Below, one piece after another: positions 15,858 to 25,466 of a stretch of DNA of 64,000 nucleotides. Location of the stretch: assembly GCA_003452935.1 (NCBI GenBank), contig DMMY01000001.1:1-64000 (forward strand). The letters are read 5' to 3'. Made by a program: the position numbers and the translations under genes. Source of the DNA: Elusimicrobiota bacterium. GTDB taxonomy: Bacteria > Elusimicrobiota > Elusimicrobia > UBA1565 > UBA9628. Below the pieces are notes generated by a model. That model saw only the letters and a list, made by a program, of their open reading frames with translations. It was not told where the DNA came from and ran no database searches. Every line of letters begins with the position of its first letter. The first letter of the stretch is position 1.

Positions 15858-18461
15858 TTATCGCTTCGCGGGATTGACCCCGGCGCCCGAATTGAGGGCC
15901 GGGATCGGGACGCCGGGCAAGAAGGGCATGGCGCCCTTGAGCGCTCCCTGGGAATTCATCTTCTGATAAAGGACGGCCAGATTGTTCTTGGCTTGCGCGG
16001 AATCGCGGTTGAGGGCAAGGGCCCTCAGATAGGCGGCCTCCGCGTCTTTCCAGCGATCCAGCAGGAAATAGGCATTGGCCAGGTTGGTGTAAGCCTCGGG
16101 CGTCTCATGCTTATGGGTGAATTCCCCGCTGGGAAGCTGGATATAGCGTTGATAGTCGAGGATGCTCTTGCGCAGCCAGCCCCGGGACAACAACCCCGGT
16201 GACACGGCGCATTTTGGAGCGTTGATGAGCATTTCGTACGTCGCCGCGGCTTTCTCATAATAGGACCGCGCCTCGGCCGCGCGGCCTTGGGTGTGCGCCG
16301 ACTGGCCCCAAATCATGTAGATCTGGCCGATGCGGTTATAATTCGGCTCGAAAACCGGGTCGATGGCCTGATACATGCGAAATCTATTCAGGGCTTTCTG
16401 GAGGTAGCCGTGCGCTTCCTGGGGCCGGTTTTGGTTCATGGCCCATTCCGCCCGGCGCATGTGCAGGTTGCCGACCTGATGATGCATCTGCACGTAGTTG
16501 GGGGCAAGCCGCCGCACGTCCTCGTAAGAATCCAGGGCGCGCTCATAATCGTCGCGAGGGATATCGTTCTTATCGCCCCACCCGGGATTATAGACCTTGT
16601 TCATGTTGAAGCGATCATTGTAAACATTGCCCATGAAATACATGGACATCACGAAATTCGGGTTGAGCTTTTGGACAAGAAGGTAGTTGGCCAGGGCGTC
16701 GTCCCAACGCCGCTCCTTGGAAAAATAGATGGCGATATTGTGATGGACGTCGGCCTTGAAGTATCCCCAAAACAAATAAAGCGGCTGGCACATGGCCAGG
16801 ACCAGGAGCGCCACCAAGGGATTTTCCGCGAGGTAAACCAGCCGCGCCAGTATCCCCCCCAGGGACAAGACGCACCCGACAAAGACCGTCCAAGCCAGCC
16901 ACCACTGCAGCAGCTCCCCGCCCACGGGCAGACGCGCCACCGGCCCCTGCAAGGACGAGAATTGCTTCAGCAGCAGAAAACCGACGTAGGCCATTACCCC
17001 CCAGGCCGCGAGCCGCGCCGGCCAAACGATGAACTCGGCCGCCAAGCCGGCCAGAGAGGGCGCGGCCGGCTGCGCGGAGCCCTTGTCGGGCTCGGGGGCG
17101 CGCAGCTCATGAAGCTCGTAAAGAGCCTTGCCGCGGGCCAGGGTAACGATCATGCCCGAAAGCAGTCCCAAATACACGCCGCTGGAGACGAAGCGCATGC
17201 TGACGTCGAAAAAATTATGGCCCAGCATGCCCATGAACGCGATCATGTAGCCGAGCAGGTCATAGGCGCGCGGCGGCGCGCGGCCGTCCTTGGTGGAGAA
17301 GAGGATCGTCAGCTGGCCGAGCGCGCGCAAGCCGACGACCAGGGTGCTCACCACCAGCCAGATAAAAATGCCGAACCCGAGGATGCCGTTGTCGAAAAGC
17401 TGCTCGATGTACTCGTCCTCGGCGTGGTCGGTCTCGGTATTGTGCTTTCCCTCGATATGAAAAATCGGGGGCCGGCGGAAAGCCGGGTAAATGGGGGGGA
17501 AACTCCCGATGCCGGTGCCGATCAAGGGATGCGTCCGGATCATCTCCCAGGTCGCCTCCCAGGTGAAAAGCCGGAAATTGACCGAAACCATGCGCAGGCG
17601 CAGGTCCTTGGCCACATAACCGCCGAACCCAAGCACGCCGACGGCGACCGCGGCGAGGACGGCCTTGCGGTAGGGGGCCACGACGCGAGGGAAATAGACG
17701 AACGTGAACACCCCGAAAAGGAAGCTGACCAGCGCGAATGCCACCCAGGCGCCCTTGGTTCCGGTCGTGATGAGGTCCACCAAGAGCATGCCCATAAGCG
17801 GGATGAGACTCGCGCGCCGGGTCTTGAGATATTGGGTCAGCAGGATCGGGAAGATGATGACTAGAAAATCCGCGAAAAAATTCGGGTTGCCGTAGGTCGA
17901 GAAAACGCGATCCCCGAAGGCGGCGCGCCAAATAAACGGATCGATGCCCTGTCCCGCCCCGCGGGGGAACCAAGTCGTGTCAATCCACTGCAGGAACCCG
18001 TAGCCCACGGCTATCCAGGCCGTGAGAATCAGGATATTGGTGAGCCGCTGCGCGGCCTCGGCGTCGAATTCGTAGATCACGATAAGCGCCACGATCATGA
18101 AGAAGCAATGGCGCAGGAAAAAATCCACGCTGGCCATATGATAGGGCGCGTGCAGGAACGACAATATCCCCACCAGCAGATAAGCCAAGAAAGGCGACAG
18201 GCAGATCAGATCGTTGCGGTTGAGCGCGCTGCGGCCCAAGGACACAAGTCGGGCGCCCCACATGGTCAGCAGGACCAGCCCCCCCATCTGCATGATCGTG
18301 ATCTTGACCTGGGCCGAATCGTAGGTGCGCAGATAGAAAAGAGAGGAAATCAGGCAATAAAGAATGGGCAGCCACCACACGATGGCTTTGTGGGAAAAAT
18401 TCGCCATCGCGCCGGTTTCGGGGTTCTTGCCCGGGTCCCTATGGTTCTTGCGTTCGCCCAT
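15858..18461 (-). CDS. O-antigen ligase/polymerase-like membrane protein with C-terminal TPRs
   Basis: This 867-residue protein combines about 12 hydrophobic helices (about residues 25-600) with a soluble tetratricopeptide region (about 590-850). The large periplasmic loop contains TGIGSF and a preceding EATWEMIRTHPL, the usual Wzy_C signature of O-antigen ligases and polymerases. Such proteins ligate or polymerise lipid-linked glycans in the periplasm, and the TPRs may bind partners. The start could be 18461 or an in-frame ATG at 18407 (MANFSHK), just before the first helix. A second protein of this class is encoded at 38758-40215. Confidence 0.8.
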   Translation of the reverse strand: MGERKNHRDPGKNPETGAMANFSHKAIVWWLPILYCLISSLFYLRTYDSAQVKITIMQMGGLVLLTMWGARLVSLGRSALNRNDLICLSPFLAYLLVGILSFLHAPYHMASVDFFLRHCFFMIVALIVIYEFDAEAAQRLTNILILTAWIAVGYGFLQWIDTTWFPRGAGQGIDPFIWRAAFGDRVFSTYGNPNFFADFLVIIFPILLTQYLKTRRASLIPLMGMLLVDLITTGTKGAWVAFALVSFLFGVFTFVYFPRVVAPYRKAVLAAVAVGVLGFGGYVAKDLRLRMVSVNFRLFTWEATWEMIRTHPLIGTGIGSFPPIYPAFRRPPIFHIEGKHNTETDHAEDEYIEQLFDNGILGFGIFIWLVVSTLVVGLRALGQLTILFSTKDGRAPPRAYDLLGYMIAFMGMLGHNFFDVSMRFVSSGVYLGLLSGMIVTLARGKALYELHELRAPEPDKGSAQPAAPSLAGLAAEFIVWPARLAAWGVMAYVGFLLLKQFSSLQGPVARLPVGGELLQWWLAWTVFVGCVLSLGGILARLVYLAENPLVALLVLAMCQPLYLFWGYFKADVHHNIAIYFSKERRWDDALANYLLVQKLNPNFVMSMYFMGNVYNDRFNMNKVYNPGWGDKNDIPRDDYERALDSYEDVRRLAPNYVQMHHQVGNLHMRRAEWAMNQNRPQEAHGYLQKALNRFRMYQAIDPVFEPNYNRIGQIYMIWGQSAHTQGRAAEARSYYEKAAATYEMLINAPKCAVSPGLLSRGWLRKSILDYQRYIQLPSGEFTHKHETPEAYTNLANAYFLLDRWKDAEAAYLRALALNRDSAQAKNNLAVLYQKMNSQGALKGAMPFLPGVPIPALNSGAGVNPAKR

Positions 18462-18487
18462 GAATTGTCAATTTTTACAAATAATAA

Positions 18488-18512
18488 GCCGCCCGTCCAC
18501 CGACTTGGCGGC
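18488..18512 (-). terminator. Possible weak intrinsic terminator after the epimerase gene
   Basis: On the minus strand GCCGCC pairs with GGCGGC across a 13-base loop and is followed by TTATTATTTGT. It lies between the epimerase stop (18531) and the next minus-strand start (18461). The stem is only six base pairs, so termination is likely partial. Confidence 0.35.
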
Positions 18513-18530
18513 GGGCGCTCACCGCCGCGC

Positions 18531-19511
18531 TCACGCCGTCCGCTCGCGCGCCCGATACCAGGCGATGGTCCGCCTCAGTCCTTCCGCCAGCCCGATGCGG
18601 GCGCTAAAGCCCGCCGCCTCGCGGGCCTTGGCCGTGCTGCAAAAGCGTCTCGGCTGGCCGGCGGGTCGGCCGGCGTCGAAAAGCAGGCTGGCCCGGGATC
18701 CGGCGCCGTCCCGGATCATCCCGGCCAGATCGCGGATAGTGACCTCCTCGTCCGAGCCCAGATTGACCGGATCGCACTCGCAGTAGCGCTGCGTCACGTC
18801 GAGCAATCCTCGGGCGAAGTCCTCGACGTAAAGAAAAGAACGCGTCTGGGTGCCGTCGCCCCAGACGCGTATGGGATTCTCCCCGCCCACGACCCGGCGT
18901 ATCAAGGCCGCGATCACGTGGCAATCCTCCCTGTCGAAATGGTCCCGCGGCCCGTAGGCGTTGATGGGGCGGACCACGGCCAGCTTCATGCCGAACTCGC
19001 AGCGATAAGCCGCAGCCTGGAACTCGGCCATGCGCTTGGCCCAGCCATAGCCTTCGTTCGTGCGCTCCGGCCGGTCCAAAAAACCGTCGGCCTCGGCCAT
19101 GGGAATCGGGCAGGAGCGGGCGTAGACGCAAGCCGAGCTGACCACCAGGAACCTCTCCACGCCGCGGACCCGGGCGGCCTCCAACATATTCAAGGACAAC
19201 AGCATGTTGTCCCGAAACATCGTGCCGTGATGCGCCTGATTGTAGCCGACGCCGGCCACGCGGGCGGAGAGGTTGAGCACCACGTCCTGGCCGCGGCAGA
19301 CCCGCAGGCAATCATCGTAACAACGCAAATCCGCGCGCACCAGCTTCACCTCTCGCGACAATCCCGGCAGATTCTCCGGGCGCAAGACCTTGTCGGCCAC
19401 CGTGATCCGAGCCCGGGGCGAGCGCCGCAGGAGCTCTTCGACCGCGTGGCTGCCCACGAAGCCGGTCCCTCCCGTCACCAGGACTTTTTTCCCATCCCAA
19501 AAAGATTTCAT
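18531..19511 (-). CDS. NAD-dependent epimerase/dehydratase (GDP-fucose synthase-like)
   Basis: This extended SDR protein of 326 residues has the NAD motif TGGTGFVG (13-20), SSACVYA with the catalytic serine, and the YGWAK catalytic pair. The pattern, including AYGPRDHF and GDGTQTRSF, is that of nucleotide-sugar 4-epimerases and is closest in feel to GDP-L-fucose synthase. The ATG at 19511 overlaps the upstream stop as ATGA. It supplies a modified nucleotide sugar to the surrounding glycosyltransferases. No GDP-mannose dehydratase is in the window, so the substrate remains open. Confidence 0.8.
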   Translation of the reverse strand: MKSFWDGKKVLVTGGTGFVGSHAVEELLRRSPRARITVADKVLRPENLPGLSREVKLVRADLRCYDDCLRVCRGQDVVLNLSARVAGVGYNQAHHGTMFRDNMLLSLNMLEAARVRGVERFLVVSSACVYARSCPIPMAEADGFLDRPERTNEGYGWAKRMAEFQAAAYRCEFGMKLAVVRPINAYGPRDHFDREDCHVIAALIRRVVGGENPIRVWGDGTQTRSFLYVEDFARGLLDVTQRYCECDPVNLGSDEEVTIRDLAGMIRDGAGSRASLLFDAGRPAGQPRRFCSTAKAREAAGFSARIGLAEGLRRTIAWYRARERTA

Positions 19512-20683
19512 AATTTCCTCGCCTGCCGGCCGTCGCCCCCCGGCAGATGCCGGACCAGGGCCAAAGTGATGCCGAAGCAGCCCAACATCGTCCCGAAAAT
19601 AACCGCCAGGCCGCCGGTTAGGACATAGACCCAATGAATAGTGATCCGTCCGCTGGTCACGTACTCCACGACGGTGCGCGAATTAAGCAGGACTCCGCCA
19701 AGCCCTAACAGGCCGCCCAAGCCCGCGGCCGCCTCGGGCATATAAGTCCAGCTCAACCAGCGCGTACGGCGGCCGGTCATGGCGTCGGAAAGACTTTGGG
19801 CCAGACAGCCAAAGCAAAGCGCCGCCAGACCGCAGCAAGCCAGGGTCACGATCGTGAGCAGCCGGTAGATCATAAACTCCTCGAGTTTGCCCCGGGCCGC
19901 GTAGTAGAGGATGGGCTCGACCCCGTAGCCCAGCGCCAGGCAGCCGAAAAAAGCCCCGATGGGCCCGAAGATGCGCAAAGGATAGATCGCGAAGACCATC
20001 CCCAGGATGACGCGCAAAAAACGGACCCCGTCGGCCGCCACATTAAGCTTGGAGCGCCCCCGCCTCTCGGCGTAAGGAATGTCCCGCTCCGCGATGCGGG
20101 CCCCGAGGGCCGCGGCGCGGGCCGTCATGGCCGGAGTGAAATGCAGGCCCGCGGGCAGGGGCGAAAGCCGCCTCAGCAGTTCCCGGCGGAACAGCCGCAT
20201 GCCGCTGGCGGAATCCGTCACCGCGACGCCGGTCAAGCTTGAAATCACAAGGGCGTAGAAAGAGTTGCCCATGCGGCGCAACGCGGGCATCCGCGAGCCG
20301 CCATGGAGGCGATTGCCTACCGCCATGTCCGCCCCCCGCGCCAGGGCGCCATAGAGTTCCACGAAGGCCAGCGGGTCGCAGGTCCCATCGGCGTCCAGAA
20401 AGCCCAAAAGCTCTCCCGAAGCCGCGGCAAAGCCCGTCATGAGAGCCGCCCCGTAGCCCCGGTTGACGGGATGGACCACAAGCCGCGCCTCGGGAAACGA
20501 GGCGACGATCTCGCGGGTTCGATCGCGCGATCCGTCGTCGACCACAACCACCTCGACGCGTTCCAGGCCGGTGTCGCGGCAGATGACCTCGCGGGCCTCC
20601 AGGCAGCGCCGCACGATGTCCGAGGCCGCGGCCTCCTCGTTGAAGGCCGGAATCACGATGGAAAGAGTCTGCCCCTGGCCCAT
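19508..20683 (-). CDS. GT2 glycosyltransferase with C-terminal membrane domain
   Basis: The first 225 residues form a polyprenyl-phosphate sugar synthase-like GT2 domain: LSIVIPAFNEE, VDDGSRD (48-54) and LDADG (96-100), then DSASGMRLFRR. The remaining 165 residues contain four hydrophobic helices, as in membrane-anchored DPM1/GtrB-type enzymes. It would make a polyprenyl-phosphate-linked sugar at the inner membrane. It is coupled to the epimerase gene by a 4-base overlap and lies three bases after the radical SAM gene. Confidence 0.83.
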   Translation of the reverse strand: MGQGQTLSIVIPAFNEEAAASDIVRRCLEAREVICRDTGLERVEVVVVDDGSRDRTREIVASFPEARLVVHPVNRGYGAALMTGFAAASGELLGFLDADGTCDPLAFVELYGALARGADMAVGNRLHGGSRMPALRRMGNSFYALVISSLTGVAVTDSASGMRLFRRELLRRLSPLPAGLHFTPAMTARAAALGARIAERDIPYAERRGRSKLNVAADGVRFLRVILGMVFAIYPLRIFGPIGAFFGCLALGYGVEPILYYAARGKLEEFMIYRLLTIVTLACCGLAALCFGCLAQSLSDAMTGRRTRWLSWTYMPEAAAGLGGLLGLGGVLLNSRTVVEYVTSGRITIHWVYVLTGGLAVIFGTMLGCFGITLALVRHLPGGDGRQARKL

Positions 20684-20686
20684 GAG

Positions 20687-22150
20687 TTATCCTCTTTGAA
20701 AAAAAGCCGTCTTCAATAGGGCATAAGCGACCCGGCCCTTCCGGGCCAATTCCCGCAGCGAGCGGGTCCGCCAAAGCTGCCCGATGACATAGCCGGGGCG
20801 AAGGTAGAACCAGTTATTGATGATGGAATTGATCCGGAATTGATCCTCCAGGGACATTTTCTCGGCCCAGCCGGGCATGGCAAAGCCCGGTTGCGGGTCG
20901 CGGGCATGCCTGAGCCAATGCTCGGCCGAGATAATGCCGCGGCGGACGGCCTCGTCATAGAGCTCGCTGCCCGGGATGAGCAGCAGGACAAAGGTCTGGA
21001 TCGTGGTGGGCGAAAGCTCCCGGATGAACTCCTTGAGCCGCATCTGCTTGGCCCACTCCTGGTTGTGGGGCAATCCGATGATGAAGTTGGCCGTCGTTTG
21101 AACGCCGTGCTGGCGGCACCGGAGGAAGGCTTGACGCACCTCGTCGAGGGTGACGCCCTTATGGATGGCCCGCAGCCCCTCGTCGGTGAAGTCCTCCACG
21201 CCTATGGAGACGTGGACCAACCCCGCTTCCCGAGCCGCGCGGAGAGTGGCGTCGTCAAGTCCGTTGGCCCGGCCCCGGAAAGCCCAGGCGATGGCAAGAC
21301 CCCGACGCGACAGCTCCCGGGAGAATTCCCGGACCCGCTGGGGAGTGATGTTAAAGGTATCGTCGATCAGGAAAACATTGCGAACCTTAAACCGTTCCAC
21401 CTTGCGCTGAATCTCATCGACGATGCTGCCTATGCTGCGCAGCCGGGCCTTGCGCCCCGCCGAATTGCAGTAGGTGCACCGGAAGGGGCAGCCCCGGGCG
21501 GTGGCGACCACGAGCAGACCGCCGGGATCATGAAGAAAGGGGTGGTAGTAGCGATCCACGCCGACAAAAGCCTGGTCCGTGAAAGGCATTTCGTCGATAT
21601 TCTCAAACGCGTTCTCGAAAACCGCCGGGGGCACGGGAACGCCGTCCTCCTTGGTCCAGATGTTGGCAATGCCCGCGACGGGCCGCTCCCCCAAGAGCCG
21701 CGCCACGACCTCGCAGAGGGCCTTTTCCCCCTCCCCTTGACAGACCAGGTCGACGGCGGGCTGCGCCGCGGTCTCCTTGGGAAATAGAAGGGTATGCGGG
21801 CCGCCGGCTATGACCGTAACGCGCGGGTTGGCCGCCTTGGCCTCCCGGGCAATGGCGAAGGCTTCGTGGAGATTCGTGGAAAAACACGTGATTCCCACCA
21901 GGAAAGGATCCTCGCGGCGCATCAGCGCGGCCAGCCCTTCCGGGCTGTAAGGCTCGACCAGATAATCCTTGACCAGGATGCGAAGCTCCGGCTGCCGCTC
22001 GCGAAGATAGGTGGCCAGATAAAGCAGGCTCATAGGGGGGCAAGCCATGAGGTCCGTCGCGCGAAGATTGTAGCGCCCGCCGCTGGCCCCAAGCAGGTTG
22101 AAGCCCGGAGGATTTATCAGCAGGACGGTCCGGGAGGTCAGCGCAGTCAT
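20687..22150 (-). CDS. B12-binding radical SAM enzyme
   Basis: The 487-residue enzyme has an N-terminal cobalamin-binding-like fold (about 1-185, with SLLYLATYLRE and GGPH) followed by a radical SAM core with cysteines C221, C225 and C228 (GCPFRCTYCNS). The order is that of the B12-dependent radical SAM family, whose members methylate unreactive carbons or rearrange substrates. The ATG at 22150 overlaps the NeuD stop by four bases. It sits between nucleotide-sugar and glycosyltransferase genes, so a modification of a sugar or polyprenyl lipid is plausible, but this is inference. Confidence 0.82.
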   Translation of the reverse strand: MTALTSRTVLLINPPGFNLLGASGGRYNLRATDLMACPPMSLLYLATYLRERQPELRILVKDYLVEPYSPEGLAALMRREDPFLVGITCFSTNLHEAFAIAREAKAANPRVTVIAGGPHTLLFPKETAAQPAVDLVCQGEGEKALCEVVARLLGERPVAGIANIWTKEDGVPVPPAVFENAFENIDEMPFTDQAFVGVDRYYHPFLHDPGGLLVVATARGCPFRCTYCNSAGRKARLRSIGSIVDEIQRKVERFKVRNVFLIDDTFNITPQRVREFSRELSRRGLAIAWAFRGRANGLDDATLRAAREAGLVHVSIGVEDFTDEGLRAIHKGVTLDEVRQAFLRCRQHGVQTTANFIIGLPHNQEWAKQMRLKEFIRELSPTTIQTFVLLLIPGSELYDEAVRRGIISAEHWLRHARDPQPGFAMPGWAEKMSLEDQFRINSIINNWFYLRPGYVIGQLWRTRSLRELARKGRVAYALLKTAFFQRG

Positions 22151-22809
22151 ATCCCCGTAGGCCTGACCGTCCGGGCCGGCGCTCCATAAGCCACCACGTC
22201 CGGCGCGATGTCTTCCAAGACGACGGAGCCGGCGCCCACGACGGCGCCGGAGCCGATCCGCACGCCCTCCTTGATCGCGGCTCCGATGCCCACCCAGGCG
22301 CCTCGTCCCACGCTCACGCGCGCGGCCAGGCGCGCGCCGGGAGCGATATGCGCGCCGTCCTCGATTTCGCACTCGTGGTCGACGCTGGCGCTGGTGTTGA
22401 CGATGACGACTTTCCCGATCCGGGCCGCCGGATTGACGACGGCCCCGGCCGCGACCACGGTGCCGGCTCCCAATCGGGCGTCGCCGGCGACCGTGGCCCG
22501 AGGATGGACGGCCGTCACCAGCGTGAAGCCCTTTTTCGACGCGAATTCGGCAAGCCGAAGCCGCTGGCGGCAGTCGCCGAAGGCGAGGATCATGTGCCGG
22601 AATCCGTTTTCAAGCAGCGCATCAAGCTGTTCTTGCCCCCCCAAGACCCTGGCGCCGCAGAAGGCCTCCCCGCGACGCGAGGCATTGACGTCGTCGATAA
22701 ATCCCCGTATCCGGTAGCGGCCCATCAGGCGCAGTATATCGGCTACCACGCGGGCATGGCCCGAGGCCCCCCAGACAACGACGGCGGTTTTCCTCGCGAC
22801 GGCGCTCAT
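22147..22809 (-). CDS. NeuD/PglD-like sugar O- or N-acyltransferase
   Basis: The 220-residue protein has an N-terminal Rossmann-like PglD_N part (VVVWGASGHARVV) and a C-terminal left-handed beta helix with repeats such as GAGTVVAAG and GSGAVVGAGSVV, ending in YGAPAR. This is the NeuD/PglD plan, in which a conserved His (DHECEIE region) helps move an acetyl group to an amino or hydroxyl sugar. An aminotransferase two genes upstream would make a suitable amino sugar. The start at 22809 lies one base after the preceding stop. Confidence 0.85.
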   Translation of the reverse strand: MSAVARKTAVVVWGASGHARVVADILRLMGRYRIRGFIDDVNASRRGEAFCGARVLGGQEQLDALLENGFRHMILAFGDCRQRLRLAEFASKKGFTLVTAVHPRATVAGDARLGAGTVVAAGAVVNPAARIGKVVIVNTSASVDHECEIEDGAHIAPGARLAARVSVGRGAWVGIGAAIKEGVRIGSGAVVGAGSVVLEDIAPDVVAYGAPARTVRPTGI

Positions 22810-22810
22810 G

Positions 22811-24181
22811 TCAACGCACCCCCGATATAATCTTAGCCGCGGTTTCCAGCCCCATGCGCGTCGCACCGTCCACGTTGACGTAACAGAAGCGGCCCTGACG
22901 GCCTATGCTGTAAAGATTGCCTATCCGGTCCAAGCGGCCCAGGAGGGCGGCAAGTATCGAGTCGATGCCCAACACGAATCGCGGATAGGCAAACTTGTGA
23001 TGCGCCGAACGATAATCCAGGATATCCTCGCGGCGCAGGGCGAAGACCTCGTTGTAGAGGGGCAAGGTCTTGCCCATCAAATCGTCGTCCGTCGCCGTCC
23101 ATTCCCAATCGCCCTCGTTGCAGGGATACTCGAACGTCAGCGAGGTATGTCCCGGAGGAACCATCTCGAATGGATCGCGATTGAACTCCGCGACGCGGTT
23201 GAACGGGTAGCGCTTGTCGGAAAAATAGGTCCAATGGTAGCCGGAGACCTGCGGCCGCTTGACGCGCACGAAGAGAAACCGCTCGGAGCAGAACTCCAGC
23301 TTGTCCGCCTCGCGCACGATTTCCGCGGGCATCCCGGCGGTGCGCCGCACGAGGAGGTTGACCGGGATGGTGGATATCACGGCGGCGTCCGTCGTGTCGA
23401 GGCTGCGGCGCGCGGTCTCGACGGACACGATCCGATCATCGCGCAGGCGCAGGGCCGTCACCTCCTCGCCCAGGAAGACGCGGCCCGTCCTTTCGATCTC
23501 GCCCAGAAAATAGCGCGCCAGCTCGCCGATGCCTCCCTTGACATAGAACGTCTGCCATTGCGACAGGTCCTCGGGGTTCAAGTCCGTCTTCTTAAAAAAC
23601 TCCCGCTTGATCAATCGGCGGATGCTCAGGAGCGGGATCTTGGTTTCGCCGATCATCTTGGATAGCCGATGGGGGTCGGCCCGCCAGACTCTGTATATGT
23701 AAGGGCCGAAATAAGTCTCGTATAAAACCCGCCCGAACCGGCGAATGATCCATTCATCAAGATGCTCGGTCGGCGCGATGCCGAAGACGAAAGCCTTAAG
23801 GCGCGCCAGGAAGAAACTCCAGCAGGCATAAGCCATCTTGAAGCCGCGCAAAGCCAGGAGGGCGTCGAAACCGACCAAGGGATAAGAAAGAAGCTTTGAG
23901 AAAATATAAAGCCTCACCTTGATCTTGCGCTCCAAGAACCTCTCCGGGAGCAATTTCTTGTAAAAATCGACGACCTCTTGGTCATTGGTGTGGAAATTAT
24001 GGGGACCGTAGTCGAATTTCCAGCCGTCCCAGTCCAGAGTGGCGGCAAGCCCCCCCGCGGCAGGCTCCTTCTCGACGAGGGTCACATCGAAACCCTCCCT
24101 CGCCAGCTTCCAAGCCGCCGCCAAGCCGGATATGCCGGCGCCAATGACGACCACGCGGCCAAGCCGCGCGCCGGGGCTCAC
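22811..24181 (-). CDS. FAD-dependent amine-oxidase/UDP-galactopyranose-mutase-like oxidoreductase
   Basis: The 456-residue flavoprotein has the dinucleotide motif VIGAGISG (12-19), the VEKEP ribose-binding segment and the FDYGPHNFHTND region shared with UDP-galactopyranose mutase-like enzymes. Substrate unknown. It is co-transcribed with a DegT aminotransferase (4-base overlap) and an acyltransferase, so it may act on a nucleotide or lipid-linked sugar. It is paralogous to the protein encoded at 3014-4363. Confidence 0.78.
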   Translation of the reverse strand: MSPGARLGRVVVIGAGISGLAAAWKLAREGFDVTLVEKEPAAGGLAATLDWDGWKFDYGPHNFHTNDQEVVDFYKKLLPERFLERKIKVRLYIFSKLLSYPLVGFDALLALRGFKMAYACWSFFLARLKAFVFGIAPTEHLDEWIIRRFGRVLYETYFGPYIYRVWRADPHRLSKMIGETKIPLLSIRRLIKREFFKKTDLNPEDLSQWQTFYVKGGIGELARYFLGEIERTGRVFLGEEVTALRLRDDRIVSVETARRSLDTTDAAVISTIPVNLLVRRTAGMPAEIVREADKLEFCSERFLFVRVKRPQVSGYHWTYFSDKRYPFNRVAEFNRDPFEMVPPGHTSLTFEYPCNEGDWEWTATDDDLMGKTLPLYNEVFALRREDILDYRSAHHKFAYPRFVLGIDSILAALLGRLDRIGNLYSIGRQGRFCYVNVDGATRMGLETAAKIISGVR

Positions 24182-25404
24182 GAGTCGGGCCCGCGACGCA
24201 GGGCCTGGACCAACGGCGCCATGCCCGGCGCGCCGAAGGAAGATCGCAAGAGGCTCTTATACCACTTTTTTATCCGGGCTCCATCCTGCCCGGCCTCGGC
24301 GACGGCTTGGCAAACCCGGGCGACCTCTTGATCCGAAAGGTCATAGTAGCAGGGCAGGCACAGGATGGTCTCGGTGACCTGACGAGCCACCGGCAGCAAG
24401 TCCTTGAACCAGGGCATATCGGAGCGATACGGCTCGCAGAGGTGAGCGCCCGGATAGAAATAGCGCCGCGTCTGGACGCCCCGGCTCCACAAGCGGGCCC
24501 AGAGCTGGTCGCGGCTGATGCCGAAATCGCGCTGCACAAAAACGGGCAGATACTGCCCGTTGCCCCGCACCTCGCGCGAGAGCTCGAAGAGGCGTATGCC
24601 GGCGACGGCTCCCAGGCCGGCGCGGTAGAGTTCATGGATGCGCCGCAGCCGGGCGATGGTCCGGGGCATGGCCGGCAGCAGGGAGAGTCCGTAGGCGGCG
24701 CTGACCTCGTTCATCTTGGCGTTGGTGCCGATATACTGGACATTGTCCAAGCCGTTGAATCCGAAATTCTTGAGCAGCCGCAGGCGCGCCGCCAGTTCCG
24801 CGTTGTCGGTGAGGACCGCCCCCCCCTCGAAAGTGTGAAAAAGCTTCGTGCCGTGGAAGCTGAGGACCTCGGCGTCGCCGAAATGACCGACCGGAGTCCC
24901 TTTATAGGAAGTCATGAAGCTGTGGGCGGCATCATAAATGACTTTCAGACGATGCTTGCGCGCGATCCGACCTATGGCCTCCACGTCGCAGAACTGCCCG
25001 AAAACATGCACGCCCAGGATGGCGGAGGTGTGGGGCGTCACCAATTCTTCGATATGCGCCGGCGAGATGGTCAGCCGATCCGGATCGATGTCGCAAAAGA
25101 CCGGGATAAGACGCTGCCACATGATCGCATGGGCCGTGGCCACGAAGGTAAAAGGAGTCGTGATGATCTCGCCTTCCAGATCCAGGGCCTTGAGAACCAG
25201 CTGCAGGCCGATGGTGGCGTTGCAGACCAAAACGCAGTGCCTGACGCCGTGAATGCGGGCGACTTCATGCTCAAGCTCCCGAACCATCTTGCCGCCATTG
25301 GTAAACCAGCGGGCTTCGAGGACCTCCTCGACGCGGCCGAAGAATCTCCGGTGGTCGATGGCGCGGGGACGAAAGTAAGAGATGGCTTTTTGGGCATTTC
25401 TCAT
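24178..25404 (-). CDS. DegT/DnrJ/EryC1-family sugar aminotransferase
   Basis: This 408-residue PLP enzyme of the SHS2/DegT group forms its internal aldimine at K187 (FHGTK) and has the PLP-ring aspartate D158 (DAAH). It converts a keto nucleotide sugar to an amino sugar. It leads a minus-strand operon that also holds an acyltransferase and an epimerase, which together could make an N-acylated amino sugar. The final 40 residues are basic and look like a tail beyond the core. A promoter lies about 60 bases upstream. Confidence 0.85.
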   Translation of the reverse strand: MRNAQKAISYFRPRAIDHRRFFGRVEEVLEARWFTNGGKMVRELEHEVARIHGVRHCVLVCNATIGLQLVLKALDLEGEIITTPFTFVATAHAIMWQRLIPVFCDIDPDRLTISPAHIEELVTPHTSAILGVHVFGQFCDVEAIGRIARKHRLKVIYDAAHSFMTSYKGTPVGHFGDAEVLSFHGTKLFHTFEGGAVLTDNAELAARLRLLKNFGFNGLDNVQYIGTNAKMNEVSAAYGLSLLPAMPRTIARLRRIHELYRAGLGAVAGIRLFELSREVRGNGQYLPVFVQRDFGISRDQLWARLWSRGVQTRRYFYPGAHLCEPYRSDMPWFKDLLPVARQVTETILCLPCYYDLSDQEVARVCQAVAEAGQDGARIKKWYKSLLRSSFGAPGMAPLVQALRRGPDS

Positions 25405-25466
25405 GGCTTTACAGCAAGACGCCTTCTGCGTCGCGGGGATCAGGCCCGCGCAGAGCCTACGCGTGC

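Noticed and set aside
16287..17864. Long plus-strand open frame opposite the Wzy_C/TPR gene
   Set aside because: Low-complexity polar composition with no domain; it is a reverse shadow of a clear membrane protein gene.
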